DNA from: Quillaja saponaria
Lineage: Eukaryota; Streptophyta; Magnoliopsida; Fabales; Quillajaceae
NCBI GenBank assembly: GCA_029379385.1
Contig: CM055612.1
Location: 7,440,001 to 7,504,000 of the forward strand
Length of the DNA stretch: 64,000 nucleotides
Direction: 5' to 3'
The notes below the pieces were generated by a model. It ran no database searches, was not told the DNA's origin, and saw nothing but the letters and a program-made list of their open reading frames with translations. The first letter of the stretch is position 1. Each line of letters opens with the position of its first letter. Of this stretch, positions 25,450 through 38,037 are shown in pieces. The position numbers and the translations under genes are program-made.

Positions 25450-25904
25450 TTTTATAAAATTTATTTTAAAAGAGTTGTTATTAATAAAATTAAAAAGATT
25501 CTACTTTGTAGAATCCCTAAAAATTCTAGGGATCTAAATTCATAAATATGATGTTCCAAAATTAAATTTTTTTAAAAGTAATATTTATAATAACAAAAAA
25601 TATTACAGTTTTCTATTTATAAAATCTTAACAAAAAAAAAAAAAAAAAGATAAATTTGTGACTTCACCCCGTGATTTTTGAAGTGAGCCTATAAGTTTAC
25701 GATACAAAATAGCATGGAAGCCTTTTTATGGCGAAGATGAATTCGTCTGGCACAGCCCAGCGGCCATTATATTACTGCATTCGGATGTGCACGTGATTTT
25801 GCTTCTTTCTAGTTTCAAGCCCCTTTATTCGGCTTCTCAGGAAATTTTCAAGACCACCCACTTATAAAAGTCCAGATTAGAGTAATGTTTGTACAGATAA
25901 CAAA

Positions 25905-26430
25905 AAAAAATTTAATGAAATTCATTTAACCCATCCATCATTTCCAATAAGCCTGTACAGTGTACACTTCTTTATTCCAATTCACCACCCAATTTGAATC
26001 TGCTTTCTGGGAAACATCTACCCTGTTCCCTATACCTCTTTTCAAATCTTCACATTCCTATTCTGTTTCCACAGAAAAAATAATAAACCCCACCCCTTTT
26101 TGAAAAAAAAAAGAAAGCCAAATTACAGATAGATCCAAATCTACCTCCACCTTTGAATGTACAAAAACTACCCTGAGAGATCAACATTAAGGCTGTATCA
26201 TCAAAATTGAGCCGGTAGCACTGCTCAAAATACCGCTGAGAGCTTTCTGTCTCATGGCCATACAGAATAGTGGCCCTTGGCGTCTGACCCATTAACCATG
26301 TTCCTCTAGTCTCTTGCCAGAGCTGTACAATCCCACTTAATTTCATTTTCTGAAGTGTCAACATTCGGTTGGGTATCTTCCACCTTTCCAACTGCAACTA
26401 TTTCAAGCTTCATTCTCCTTTTAGCTGCTG
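25905..26430 (-). other. 3' untranslated/flanking region of PIP5K copy 2
   Basis: Matches 16080-16592 behind copy 1, with small indels. The 115-codon frame at 26050-26397 lies in this region and is not preserved behind copy 1, so it is read as non-coding. Confidence 0.5.
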
Positions 26431-29400
26431 CTACCCGTCTTCAATAAAGATTCTACCTACAAAGTCTCGGAACCTCTTTGAGTAAAGCTTTGGATCAACA
26501 GCTGAGATTGAAGTAGGGTTAGCTTGCAAGGATTTGTAAGCATGCTCTAACTTCTTGCTGATATCGTAATCTTGTAAGATGTCGATAATCCCAAAATATA
26601 GTACTACTTCATAGGTCTCACCACTACGACAAGGGGTTGAATGGCTGCTGATTCCACCCATGGTGTACTGATCAAAATCACTCCGTCTAGCCATCCGCTC
26701 TGCTCTTGCAGGCATATTGGCTCCTAACCTGATCAACGGTTTCCTGAAAGAAAGACAAGTTTCTACAATATTAATTTCTGTCTTAATTCTGACACAAACC
26801 ATATTTAATATGAATTTGAGATGTACCCGAGAGTATTAGCAATTGCATATACTATCAACACCTTTCTTTTTTTAAACCCTATGACAAAAAGAGAACCTAA
26901 ATGTGGAAATGACATGACTAGTAAGATGTTACTTTCAGTTATCCAGTTGAGAAATCATTCATCATTTGAGTTGAGACACAAAATTACCAGGAAACAAAAT
27001 GAAGGGAGGTCGTAGTGTTGTCTTCGAATTTGTAGGATAATTGCCTGAATATGCCACACCCACAACTGTTGCCTACTGAACCACTCCCACATAATCACCA
27101 ATACAACATTACCCAGGCAGTTTCAATTATTCAAACCAACATGACCAGATTTAACAAAATAAATTATTCAGCCAACATCAGCGCCATCAAAATTCTAACT
27201 TTAACCGCAGCACAAGCTTAAAGTCCTTTAGTTATAAAACATGATAGGACAAAACAACCATTAATTAGAAACTAATTAGACTTGGGCAGTCGTAATTTCC
27301 TTCATAACTGAATCTATTAGCAGAGAAGTATAGACCACATATATACAATTTATGTGGACTACAACTAAGGAAAACATAGTCATCTGAAAAAAACAGAAAT
27401 ACACACCGGCCAGCTAAAACTCGATCCATGTCTTGTAACTCAGCCTCAAGGAAGCGACAACCACGCATGAACTTTTCATTCTGATAAGAATCCTTCTTGC
27501 CTGCAAGGGTAAACACCCTGTTAAAAGATACTGCCCCAATAATATCCAAGAGAAACCATTATAGTGAGATAGATCAATACCGGTTCTCAAAAGAAATGGC
27601 GATAGCCCCATTTTGTCATATGTATTGTCATCACGGAAGTGAAGACCAACCAAAAGACTGTAATCCATAATTTTCTCTGCTTCCAGGAACTCACAATCTC
27701 GATCAATTTGTCTGCTCGAGGTATCAAATATATATTAGCACAGATGTATGGGTGCTCAGATTGATAAAGATTAAATAAGAAAACTCCAGGTAGTCTACCA
27801 GACAATATGCAACAAAACTTACTTAATAAGCTCCTGGAACCAATGACCTTGTAGGCGAAACACAAAATTAAGATCAAGGTCTTTAAGGGTAGTAGTTTCA
27901 TCAATCTCCTCGTCTGGCTTATCTGTTGTTCGGCCATAGGAAGATCCTTTCAAGTCAAAGCGTCTATGAATCCGATATTCTGAGCAGAAAATATTGCCCA
28001 TCAGAACGAACCTAGTCTGGCTTCCAAAGAAAACACCCAATAAGATACTTGGACCAACCACATAACAAAAAGAAAAACTGAAATCTGCTTCAATACATAC
28101 CTTCTGGCCACCAATTGGCTTGACACAGTGCACCCCATAAAACTTCGTTACAAGGGAATTCTCATACCGACAGACATGTTCATAATAACTGGGAAGCATC
28201 CGAAGGAGAACCTGAAAATGGAATAACAAATTCAAACAAATTGCTATCCAATAATAATTGTTAAATCCTCAGGCACAGGGTGACCTTCTACCCGAACCCC
28301 ACTGTTCCAGACCCACTTGGGATTAAAGTACCTACTATATCAGAATTCAAAATAGGGTCCATCCCAAAAGAGGGTAGAATATCCATTGGTGTCATGGCAT
28401 GTGGTCTGCTGCGGCTTAGCCACAGCTACCAGAAATGGAATACCAATGTAAATATCAAAGCTAAGACAAGAATTTAAAAGTCAAAAGAGGTACACAACTA
28501 ACCTTGACTTCGGATTTCTTCACTGTTTTTATCATAAATCTATCATCCTGAGTCAGGTAAAAGAAGCTTCCACTCTTTCCTGGAGAGGAAAGCTCCCTGA
28601 GGGCATCATTCCCACAAATAGCTAACATATAATCAGCAGGATCCACTTGAAACAGCTCCCTCAAATGTCTGATACTCAAAGAAAGACCCAGTCAACCCAT
28701 TAGCAACATTTCACAAAACTAGTACCCAATTCGAGAAAAGTAGAACATCTGTATCCAAATAAATCAATCTTACAGATGGCTAATGGCGAACCAATACAAA
28801 CATAAATAGTAACAAGCTAATAGCTATTGATATTATAAACCAAAAACAAAGGCAATACCTAAACACCATGGGGCAGTAATCCTTCCAGCGGAACTCCACT
28901 GATTGATGGGGTGGTGTAAGTTTGGATCCTTCCGGCGGAAACCTCGTCCAGAACTTCTTCTTTGGATCAAAATCACTTGGCTTAAGTTGTCGCAATATTG
29001 AAGCATGCTTCCCAACAGAGTACCTACACAAAACAACAGAATGATAAATCAAACCCAACTTCAACACTCCACAAATACAAGTACAATCAATGGAAGGACT
29101 GCCTCTAATTTCAACTCAACCAGTCTGCTTCCAAAATTTTACCTTATACCAAGTTGTAGATTAAGCATCAAGTCATAATTTTTATGCCCCTTAGAGATCA
29201 TCTGCCCTGGTTTCTTCGCCTCGCCAGAGAAACAACAAGGGTTACGCCGAAATTGCTTAAGCCCATCTCGATCTGATCCCAATCCATCCCGGTAGAACAT
29301 TGAGGCCTCCACATTGTCAAGAATATCACAAGTGATATCCCCAGCTTCTCCATCTGATTCCCATATACAAATCCTCGGGAAAGTCCGCTCCGTCAAACTC

Positions 29401-30308
29401 CCTCTTGCACCGTCCACTGAAGACCTCTTTCTCATTGTGATTGTCAAATTATCACCCATAAATGGTCCATTGCTCTTCAGAGACTGCTCCTTCCCACTTC
29501 CAGGATAGAAAGTACCATTCAACTGTTGTATTTTCATATCCTTGTTCCAGCTGCCAATACGGCAACTTCCATCAGTCCAATTGAAAATCCCGTTCCCTTT
29601 TGGAACCCCGTTTTCCCATTGCCCATCATATTGATTCCCGTTAGCCCAAATTAACACGCCTCTCCCAGAAATCACACCATTCTTCCACTCACCTACATAC
29701 TCGTTCCCATTCTTCCAAACGTATCGACCTTGCCCATCTTGTAGGTTACGCTTCCATGACCCTTCATAAAAATCACCGTTGGCATAACGTTTCTGGCCGA
29801 ACCCGTGTTTCCAATCGGCTTTCCATGAACCACGATAAGTATCTCTATCGGATCCAACGAAAGCACCCAATCCTTCCATCCGACCCGATTTGAAGTCCCC
29901 CTCGTATGTAGCACCGGAAGGCCAAGAGAACTTTCCTTTCCCAGAAGCCTTTCCCTTCCGCCACTCTCCCTCGTACATACACCCGTCAGTCCACAAGTAC
30001 TTCCCGGATCCGTGCGGAACTTTACCAGAGAAACTCCCCAGGTAAAGATCGCCGTTAGGTAGGACCTTCTCCGCCGTGGTTGCAGTGTTATCAGGTGCAA
30101 TAGCTAAAGTGGTGGGCGCGACCCTTCGAGCTCCGGCCTGGGACCGACTCCGGCCAACTACTATTGCCGGCGGCGAAACCACCTTCTGAGGTGTCTTTTC
30201 CGCCTCTTTATCTACCTTATCTTCCTCAGATTTCTTCTTCTTTGTGCTGTAAACAACGTCACTGAGCTCATCAAACAATAGTGGTTCACGCATTTTTGGG
30301 TAATACAT
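26431..30308 (-). CDS. PIP5K: Phosphatidylinositol-4-phosphate 5-kinase, MORN type (copy 2)
   Basis: Intact tandem duplicate of the gene at 16593. Exons: 30308-29143, 29023-28859, 28668-28503, 28211-28101, 28016-27823, 27711-27581, 27500-27407 and 26743-26431. Seven of eight have exactly the copy 1 lengths. The last is 3 bp longer, adding one residue in the [14 protein letters not shown] loop, for about 779 residues. By my count exon 1 has 18 amino-acid differences from copy 1 over 389 residues, a third of them in the linker around [14 protein letters not shown]. One changes a MORN signature position (GSCYIGSW to GSCRIGSW). Kinase motifs [30 protein letters not shown] and QDYDISKK are all present and no stop or frameshift was found. 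Both copies therefore look functional. The region immediately 5' of this copy has lost 165 bp relative to copy 1, so expression may differ. Confidence 0.93.
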
Positions 30309-30318
30309 AAACTCGCAT
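30286..30318 (-). promoter_or_regulatory. Overlapping 10-codon upstream ORF at PIP5K copy 2
   Basis: Same arrangement as at copy 1: an out-of-frame ATG at 30318 overlaps the PIP5K start (30308) and stops at 30286-30288 beside the second Met codon. One codon differs (CGA here, CTA in copy 1). Length and stop position are preserved. Confidence 0.5.
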
Positions 30319-30696
30319 TGCCGGCGTTTGCTCTTGGTATTGCTCAGTTCTTACCTGGGTAGTAAGAAACCTCTCTGTCTTATCCGTCTGAGGAAGATGA
30401 ATCGCCGGGCGTTGAGAAGTAATCGAGCATTTCCGGCGAGTTCTCTTTCTGGAAATATACTCAATCTCTTACTTGCTCTTTATTGCTTTGTGTTTGGGAA
30501 AAATAAGTGGAATCCTACAAACAAACACAGAGCTCAGCTTTATTTACATAAAATGACGAATATACCCTCGTAAGTTTTCGTATAAATTCTGTTTTAAACC
30601 AGTTTCTATTTCATCTCTTGGTTCCATCTCGACGTAACAGAATCGCCTACGATTTGAGACTTGTGAGAATATCTATACCTAATTTTAAGTTTTAGG

Positions 30697-32078
30697 ATGT
30701 GTTTGGTAGGAGGTTAAAATTAAAAGTTAAACAATGCATGGAGATAATATTATGCAATATATATTTAAAATCTGGAGCGTAAAAGTGTATGGTTGGGATT
30801 ATCAATGTAGGTTAATCCTTAATTTCTTACATATTAATCATAATTGGCACAATATTAATAATTAACAAAATAAAATTATTATTTGATAGGTTGGATAATT
30901 TAATTTATTTAATCTTGTGATAATGATAAAAAATTATTGTATCAAATCATGTAAATAAATTTTTATTTTTATTTTTTTTAAAAACGGAACCCAATTTTAA
31001 AACAATTAAATAATAACTATATATATATAATTCTTACCAATAAATTAACAAACTAACCTAACAAAAAATCACTGACTTTCAAAATTAAAAAATGGACACT
31101 AACTTTCAAAAATAAAAAAATTGACATAAATTCAAGCCCTAGAATAGCAACGAAGCACACAACATTCAAAGAAGTTATTCATAACAAACTTTAAAAAATT
31201 TACATATAAGTTTCTTTTAACACTTATTGGTTAGGGTCACATGAATATATTGAAGTGAATTGGAATTCGGAATTCCAATTTCAAATGGTAAGAGCATGTG
31301 ATGTGTACCAGAAACAAAAGCTTTTGCTGGAACTAGACAAACAGCGTCCTTCAAAATTCACTAAACCAGACAAATACCCCTTATATCTTATTTATCTGAA
31401 AATGTTATTGTATAATTATTCTCTTTATGAAAGAATCAATAACCCCTTGAAGATGGAGTACATAGTATTCACTTGTACTAAAATAAATAAAACAATTTGT
31501 ATTCTCTGACCAAAACAAAGCTCAAGCCAGACAAACACTCCTTATATTTTAAATCAGAATTGGTAATCAAATTAGCATAACATGAAAGATAGTGAAGGTG
31601 GAATGAAATCTAGACATATCATATTCAAAAACTTGACGCTAAAAAAATAATAATCCAGAATTAGAAAGACCAAAAGCAAATGAAGGAGAGAAATGAAGGA
31701 GACAAGGAGGAATCGAACAGTCCAAAGAAATTACCTAGCAAAGTAGTTTTCTGACGCCAGACAGATGAGGTGGACGCCGGAGAGTCGAGGTCGCCGTTGC
31801 CGTCGATATGTGTCACTGGGTATCAACTATGAAGCAGCCATGGAGCAAGCAGTGCTGAAGAGTGACGAAGAGCTTATATCACACAAATACATGATAAATA
31901 AAGAAGTTTAAGCTCTCTTAAACTAGTGTGGAGGAGGTTTAAACTTTAGGTGGTTTTTGTAGAGAGCCTTTTACTGCTATTTATAAGATATATATAACTT
32001 TTTAGCCAATGTTTTACCAAACACAATTAAAACGGACTACAACTTTTAGTTCTTTTAACCTTGTACCAAACTCACCCC
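30697..32078. mobile_element. ~1.38-kb non-autonomous TIR transposon in unit 2
   Basis: Absent from unit 1 at the matching place (about 21015). The left end (GATGTGTTTGGTAGGAGGTT, then AAAA) and the reverse complement of the right end (GGGGTGAGTTTGGTACAAGG, then TTAAAA) are clear imperfect inverted repeats. Bases at both margins resemble TTA/TA, so a PIF/Harbinger-type origin is possible, but the duplication is not clean. The interior has a GC-richer stretch (31740-31870) of unknown origin. Confidence 0.7.
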
Positions 32079-32764
32079 TATATTCACCCCTTTCTCTTCT
32101 ATAATTACAAAAATACCGTTTTATTTTATTTATTTATTTTGTATCAGTTCTAAATTAATGTGGTTCTCACAATCCTTATTTCCAGTAACCTGTCCAAGGT
32201 TTGATTATTCTCTGTTTTGTTAATTAAAATCTAAAAAAATAGGTTAATATTTATGAGTTAATATTTAGTTCATACAGCATTTATATTTTATTAATAAATA
32301 CGAATATATTATATGTTATTAATACTAATTATCATTTATTATGATTTGTTAATAATTATTGACATTAATATATTTATATAATAATAATAATAAACTAAAG
32401 AGGTTAATATTTATTATATATTATCGAAAGACAAAATGAAAGAAAATGACTTCTTATAATTTATTTTACTATAATCTTGAATCTCAATCTTGTTATTTTA
32501 GAGGGTGAGTGCGGTTTATTTATTTCACAATTTTAATTATGTTATTTCTAAGTTAATTTCTTTAATAATTAAAGAATATCAGATATATTTTTATTTCTAA
32601 TTATGGTTTATAATTAATAAAAATAGAAACAGAATATAATCCTATTTAATTATCAAATGCGCTAATTATTATTAGTTTTCTTTTTTTATAAACATTTGCA
32701 AGATTTTTCTTTCATAGTTAAGGATCAAAACTTGTAAAGCTAGAAACTTTAATGAAAATAAGTA

Positions 32765-33317
32765 GGGGTGCGCAGCTGGACAAATCGGGCCAACAAAGGT
32801 GAATGTAACCCAACCTGACTAATATGAGTGACTAAAAATCCCATCTAATTTTGAAAGTTGGGTAGCCAGGTGATCAAAAATATCACCTAGTATAAAATTC
32901 GGGTTAGTCAGATGGGTAGTAGGGTGGGTTGAAATTTGTATTTCAAAATAATTTTTTTTATTAAGTTATAATTGTTTTAACTAAAGTAACATAAATTAAA
33001 AATGTTTAATATTACAAAATAAATTTAAAATATGAAATAATGATGTATATTTATACAATCTAATATCTACGTACTAAAATTATAAATTTTGACTTAATAT
33101 TTATATATATATATAAATTTTAATAAATATTAAAAGATAATGTCGAGTGATTCGGGGTCTACTTGATTCTTCAAAATCTCAACCCAGTCACTCGACCCAA
33201 CAAGAATAAAAATAAAAAGTCATCCAATTATAAATTAATTCTTATTGGATTGTTCGGGTTCTAATGAATTGGGTCGGGTTTGACGAGTTATCATGTTTTT
33301 TTTTTGGTCAATACCCC
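32765..33317. mobile_element. hAT-type element in unit 2, ~553 bp
   Basis: Absent from unit 1 (empty site near 21463). The ends are GGGGTGCGC and, reverse complemented, GGGGTATTG, preceded by TA on both sides. The flanking octamers AATAAGTA (32757-32764) and AACAGTCA correspond to AATGACTA at the unit 1 empty site, consistent with a decayed 8-bp target duplication. No transposase frame. Confidence 0.6.
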
Positions 33318-34576
33318 TAACAGTCAGAAAGGTTTTAGGCTGATGAACCACTCTGAGCAAAGTGCAAAGCATAGAAATTGACTTTATGTACATGTGTTTG
33401 GGAATGGTGGATGCATGGACTTATTTCTACTTGAATTTAAGCACTGAAATTGTCCAATTAAACTTCTCTTAATTGTCAAAAAGGTCATGACCCATTTTCT
33501 GGAAACTAGAAAATATATTTCAGCGGCTAAAGATGATGACATTATGTTGTTTTTTTGAAGTTATCTACATAACAGATTTCATTCACTGCCATTCCAAAAT
33601 CTATCTTATCTAACTCTTTAAACTTTTAATTAATATATAATATATAATTTATTCATAAAAATTTTAATTAATTTAAAAATGTCTAAATGCATAGAGTACT
33701 CATATTATCTAATAAAAATTAATTCAAGTATCATTTATTTTTTTTGTCTCTAATTAAAAAATTGCCGTGTGCCTAAACACCAATTCTGAAGACCAAAATT
33801 CTTTTTTTATAAGAGTATTGTCATATACAGAGCAAGATAGGACTCCGTGAACACAACGTTCTCCTTGATTACATAATTTCAAAACTGTTTGCAAATAATT
33901 AAACGATCACAAAAGACAAAAAGGCGTTCATAATAAGTGCATGGTTTAGATGGCATACAAAAGGTAATAAAAACTGAAGCATATCTGTAAAAATCTTGCT
34001 ATTTCGATATAACTGGTCCTCTTGTTAAAGGAATAAGAACAATGTGTTTGTCAATTTTCTTTACGTAATTTAGATGGATGGGTGTTTGGCATATGAGAAA
34101 GGTCGAAGAAACTGGTCAATATAAATCACTGAAAATTCTCAGCACAAAAAAACTAGAAAATATTTATCGTTTCGAGCCAAATTTGTGAGTTTTCATGTGG
34201 GAAAAAGAGAGAGAGAGAGAAAGAAGTACAAATCAAAATTGGTGTACGTAATTTTACAGAGTCCACAACACTATTTGAATTGTGAGGTTGGATGCATGCA
34301 TTTTGTGAAAATCATAAATGAAATCAATTTGGTTTGCTTGATCCATCAATTTAGGCAAATTCATGTTCTTTTATGGTGGATGGCTGCAAAGAATAAAGTT
34401 TATTAGATGCATTCTAGTTTCACCATTATTATTATTTTTTTCTAATATAGTAGTTAAGTGTGTCCGGACCAGTTTACGTGTACCTTAAATAAAAACAAAC
34501 CTCTTAAATTTATAAGATTATAAAATAAAAATACAAATCCTATATACGTGTAGGAATTTTTTATATCAAATTTGTG

Positions 34577-34750
34577 CTTGGTTATGAAAATTATAGTATG
34601 TGAAATAATATAAGTTTTATTGCGGTCACATAATATTCAAATCAGTTTGCACATAAACTATTACTTGGTTATGAAACTTACAATGTGTTAAAAAATATAA
34701 TTTTTATAAGGGTCACATAATATTCAAATCAGTTTACATATATTTATATT
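34577..34750. repeat. ~87-bp local tandem duplication in unit 2
   Basis: Two copies, starting at 34577 and 34664, each begin CTTGGTTATGAAA and end with TCACATAATATTCAAATCAG. Unit 1 carries a single related copy near 23080-23165, so the duplication followed the segmental duplication. Confidence 0.6.
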
Positions 34751-35166
34751 ATTTAACTTTTAATAAAATAATATCTGACCTTCCAATTTATGAGAAGTGG
34801 ACTTTATAAAATATTTATATAAACAAATTGGTTTCTTTATGATGAATATTTGATTAATGTACAACAACTTTTCTTTTCTTTTCTTTTTGGTTAAATGGAC
34901 AACAACACTATTCGTTTCTCATAATTAATCATGAAATTAATAATAACGTACAATGTTTTTATTTTATTTTATTATCATCTAAATAATAGCATACTATCAC
35001 ATCAAGATAATTATAACATAATACTATATTTTCGGTATTATTGCTCTCATTCTTGCATGTTATAATTTCTTGTTGACTTCTTTTAGTTTTGTCTTGATTG
35101 AAAGTTAATTTTTCTTTGTTCTTTTAAATTGTGAGAAATATTTCAAGGAATTGATCTGATGGTTAA

Positions 35167-35959
35167 GGGTTATTTGGGAGTTTGAAGGGAGAGGAAATGA
35201 GAGGAGAGTAATGGGAAAAATTACATTTATTCTTTGCTTTATTTGAGAATTTTAAAAATAGAGGGAGAGGAGAGGAAAGGATAAGGTATATTTTTTGTTT
35301 ATGAATTGAGAAGAAATGAGAGAAGATGATATGTTATTATGTAATTTTATAATCATGTCCTTAAAATATTTTATTTAGATATTAGTAGGTACTTAATAGA
35401 AATAATAGGGATATATTAGTCACAATATGTAAAAATTATAATGTATCTTATCTAAGGGTGGCACTCAAATCAAATAATTCAGATTCTAATTTTTGAATTT
35501 TAGTTAACATTCGAATTAGACTAGTACATAATCCAATTAGATATTCAACAAAAAATTTGATATAGTATTAAAATTCAAAATAATATATGTTTTTATTAAA
35601 AAAATATATTTTTTTATGATTTTAAAAAAAAAATACCCTAAATATTCGAATTCTTATTCGAATATTTCAATTTGAATGTTCGAATTCAAATTTGAAATTA
35701 AGTTCGTATAAAGAATTTGAATTTGAGTACTGAAATTTAAATTCGAATAATACCTTATTCGAAACTATTTAATTCGAATTCCACCCTGATCTTATCATCT
35801 CATTTCAAATTCTCCCAATTTGAAGGAATTAACAAATTAAGTTTTTGAGGGATTTGAATGGGTACATCATACATGTACCATTCCATTTCCTCTCCCTTAT
35901 TTTGTTAAACAATCTCATCTCCTTTCATCGCCTCCATTCCTCTTCATCCAAATACACTC
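35167..35959 (+). mobile_element. PIF/Harbinger-like MITE in unit 2, 793 bp with nested element
   Basis: Absent from unit 1 (empty site near 23576). Flanked by TAA at 35164-35166 and 35960-35962, the target duplication expected for PIF/Harbinger. The ends are GGGTTATTTGG and, reverse complemented, GAGTGTATTTGG, followed by GA-rich subterminal sequence on both sides. A second transposon (35453-35788) is inserted inside it, so the outer element is about 450 bp. A relative lies at 4460-4962. Confidence 0.75.
35453..35788. mobile_element. Nested hAT-type MITE, 336 bp, with perfect 8-bp target duplication
   Basis: Flanked by identical ATCTTATC at 35445-35452 and 35789-35796. The left end is TAAGGGTGGCA and the reverse complement of the right end CAGGGTGGAA, typical of hAT termini. 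The interior is rich in ATTCGAATT-type palindromic sequence. It sits inside the PIF-like element at 35167-35959 and therefore inserted later. Confidence 0.8.
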
Positions 35960-36428
35960 TAAATATATGTATTTCATTATTTGAACATTTGGAGGAGGTC
36001 GTCAGAAATAAAATCCATATAAATGTTTTAGTCTCTACTTGAAAGGCCTGCATTTTAATTAAATTACAAAAATTGATTAATCGTGATGTGTATAAATAAA
36101 TTTGAGCATTTAATAATCAATAATAAATAAAATAAAAGTGATTCAAGTCTTATTTTTAATTAAAATAAAGAAATATTTTATAATTCATTAATTTAACCAA
36201 TTTTTTTGTAATAAAATAAAATAAAAATTACCGTGGTCCACCGCATACGTGTCAAACTCTTACTATTGCCATTTGTCGTGCCAGATCATAAACGGCTGTG
36301 GTTCTTGTTGGGCAGCTAATTATACTTGATGATGACCTAATTATAAAATTTAATACGTAATAAAAATTATTATCTCTTATTGGAATGAAAATTAAAATAA
36401 CAAATTCCTACCTTGCTCGTAACCTTGA

Positions 36429-36472
36429 ACCAATCCCAAGATTACAAGTATATATAGAGTATCTTCATTTTC
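36429..36472 (+). promoter_or_regulatory. Promoter-like CCAAT...TATATATA block (unit 2)
   Basis: Unit 2 counterpart of the block at 24131: GAACCAATCCCAAGATTAC then AAGTATATATAGAGTATC, unchanged. A possible short frame starting ATGACAATAACATTAATTAT follows in both units but is only about 14-18 codons long and ends differently. Confidence 0.3.
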
Positions 36473-38037
36473 TCAGTTGGAAAGCTAGAAAAAATAATTT
36501 AAACACCAATAAAAACAAGAAGTGATTGTCATGACAATAACATTAATTATAAGCAATAAATTAATCTTTTTTTAAATGGATTTTGATACTAATATTACAT
36601 GTTATTAATCATATTAATGTTGACTTGTTTGATATATTATTTATCATCTCAATGAAGTTTTATATATATTACATATATATAATTTTATGAAGACTTTCTT
36701 TAGTTATACAATACTTCTTAAAAAATAAAATATTAATATTAATTTGGCTAATTTAGTTATTAGACTCCATTACAATGGGCTCAAAAATAATAATTTATTG
36801 GTGTAGGACATAACATGTATTTACTATATGCAGTTTGCATCAATTTTTTATTTTTATTTTTATTTTTTCTTCGTCTGAAAAAGTGGTAATTTTTTTTTTC
36901 AAGCCTTAGCCATCCATTTGAAATTAAATACATTATTCTTGTAAACCTGTGTGGTTATATATAGAGCTTTTAAGTTTTAAGTTTTATCGTGTTGTTGAAT
37001 TTATAGAGTTATAAAAGTTGAAATTAAAAATTAAAAATAAGAAAAAGTTAAATGAATTTAATAATATTTTGAATTAGAAAAATATAACCATATGATTTAT
37101 CATATTTTAACATATTCTCTTATTTTAATTTATGTATAGAATCAAAATCTCTCATATAAAAAAAAAAGTAGATATTATTATTGTTTAAAAAATAAATTGT
37201 AAAACATTTATTTTTATTATTTAGAGATTAAAAGTATTTTCAAAACAATGTTGTAATTTTTTTTTAAACATATCATCACTTTTTAATAATTTCAATACTG
37301 ATCAATATCACTTTTGAAAAAGATATAAACAAATGACGTTTTATCTCACAACAATTTTAAGTTAACTCATGATTCCATATACTTTTTAATTTACCGATTT
37401 TTTTACAACACTTTTAAACAAATATATTTGAAAAGTGTTTTTACTTATAGTTTTTTTATATACAATTTAACCAAACAGACCCACTTAATTTATTAGTAAT
37501 ATTTAATAATTATAAGACATTTATTTGAATTTCAAATAAGGAAATGAAGAAATATAATGATAAAATTTTAAACTTTTGCAGGCATGAATGTACATTATGT
37601 ATAGGTAATGTCGATATTTATGTAGAATTTTTTCAATGGGTATTTTAAGGATTTTTGTTAAGATATAATAAATATGGTCTTTAGAAATTGAAAATTTTCA
37701 AAATGATACTAAATTTATGATCAACTACCATAGTAAATAGTAAATACAAAATACAATATATTTAATTATAAAACCTTAACAAGAAGAAAAGCTTAGATAC
37801 GTGACTTCACAATATCATTCTTGAAGTTCTTGAAGTATGCCAATAACTTTACACCACATGATAAGTTATGCCATATGTACAACCTAGCTACTTAGCCTTA
37901 AACTTAACCAAACCTCGTAATAAATTTAACCCATCTGACCAACACAGCTACCCCATCTTCTTCCTCTCAGAAACCGTCCCTTTCAAGTTTCAATTATGTT
38001 AATGCCAAATGCTATACAATAACCAATTGAATAGTCT

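Larger units (their letters stand above)
16074..25895. repeat. Tandem segmental duplication, unit 1 (~9.8 kb)
   Basis: This block and 25896-39110 are direct repeats in the same orientation. Homology starts at an A-rich tract just before GAAATTCATTTGA (16090) and its partner at about 25917, and runs through the whole PIP5K gene including introns. It continues through the 5' flank to a block around GCACGTGATTTTGCTTC (25789; partner about 39012). Unit 1 lacks the four transposon insertions of unit 2. It carries a degenerate telomere-like array near 25310 that unit 2 lacks. Confidence 0.9.
20464..25895. other. 5' flank of PIP5K copy 1 (gene-free)
   Basis: The proximal 250 bp (to about 20710) is the likely leader and core promoter, followed by a GA-rich stretch near 20705-20800. 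The remainder is AT-rich and aligns block by block with 30309-39110. It includes a conserved block at 22246-22655 (partner 34006-34410) and a CCAAT/TATATATA block near 24133-24180 (partner 36426-36475). The open frames at 22317, 23082, 23291 and 23834-24068 are short and not preserved as proteins between units. No gene is supported. Confidence 0.6.

Noticed and set aside
26050..26397. 115-codon minus-strand frame behind PIP5K copy 2
   Set aside because: Lies in the 3' flank of PIP5K and the frame is not kept behind copy 1.
31255..31509. 84-codon plus-strand frame
   Set aside because: Located inside the 1.38-kb transposon, with no similarity to a known transposase or other family.
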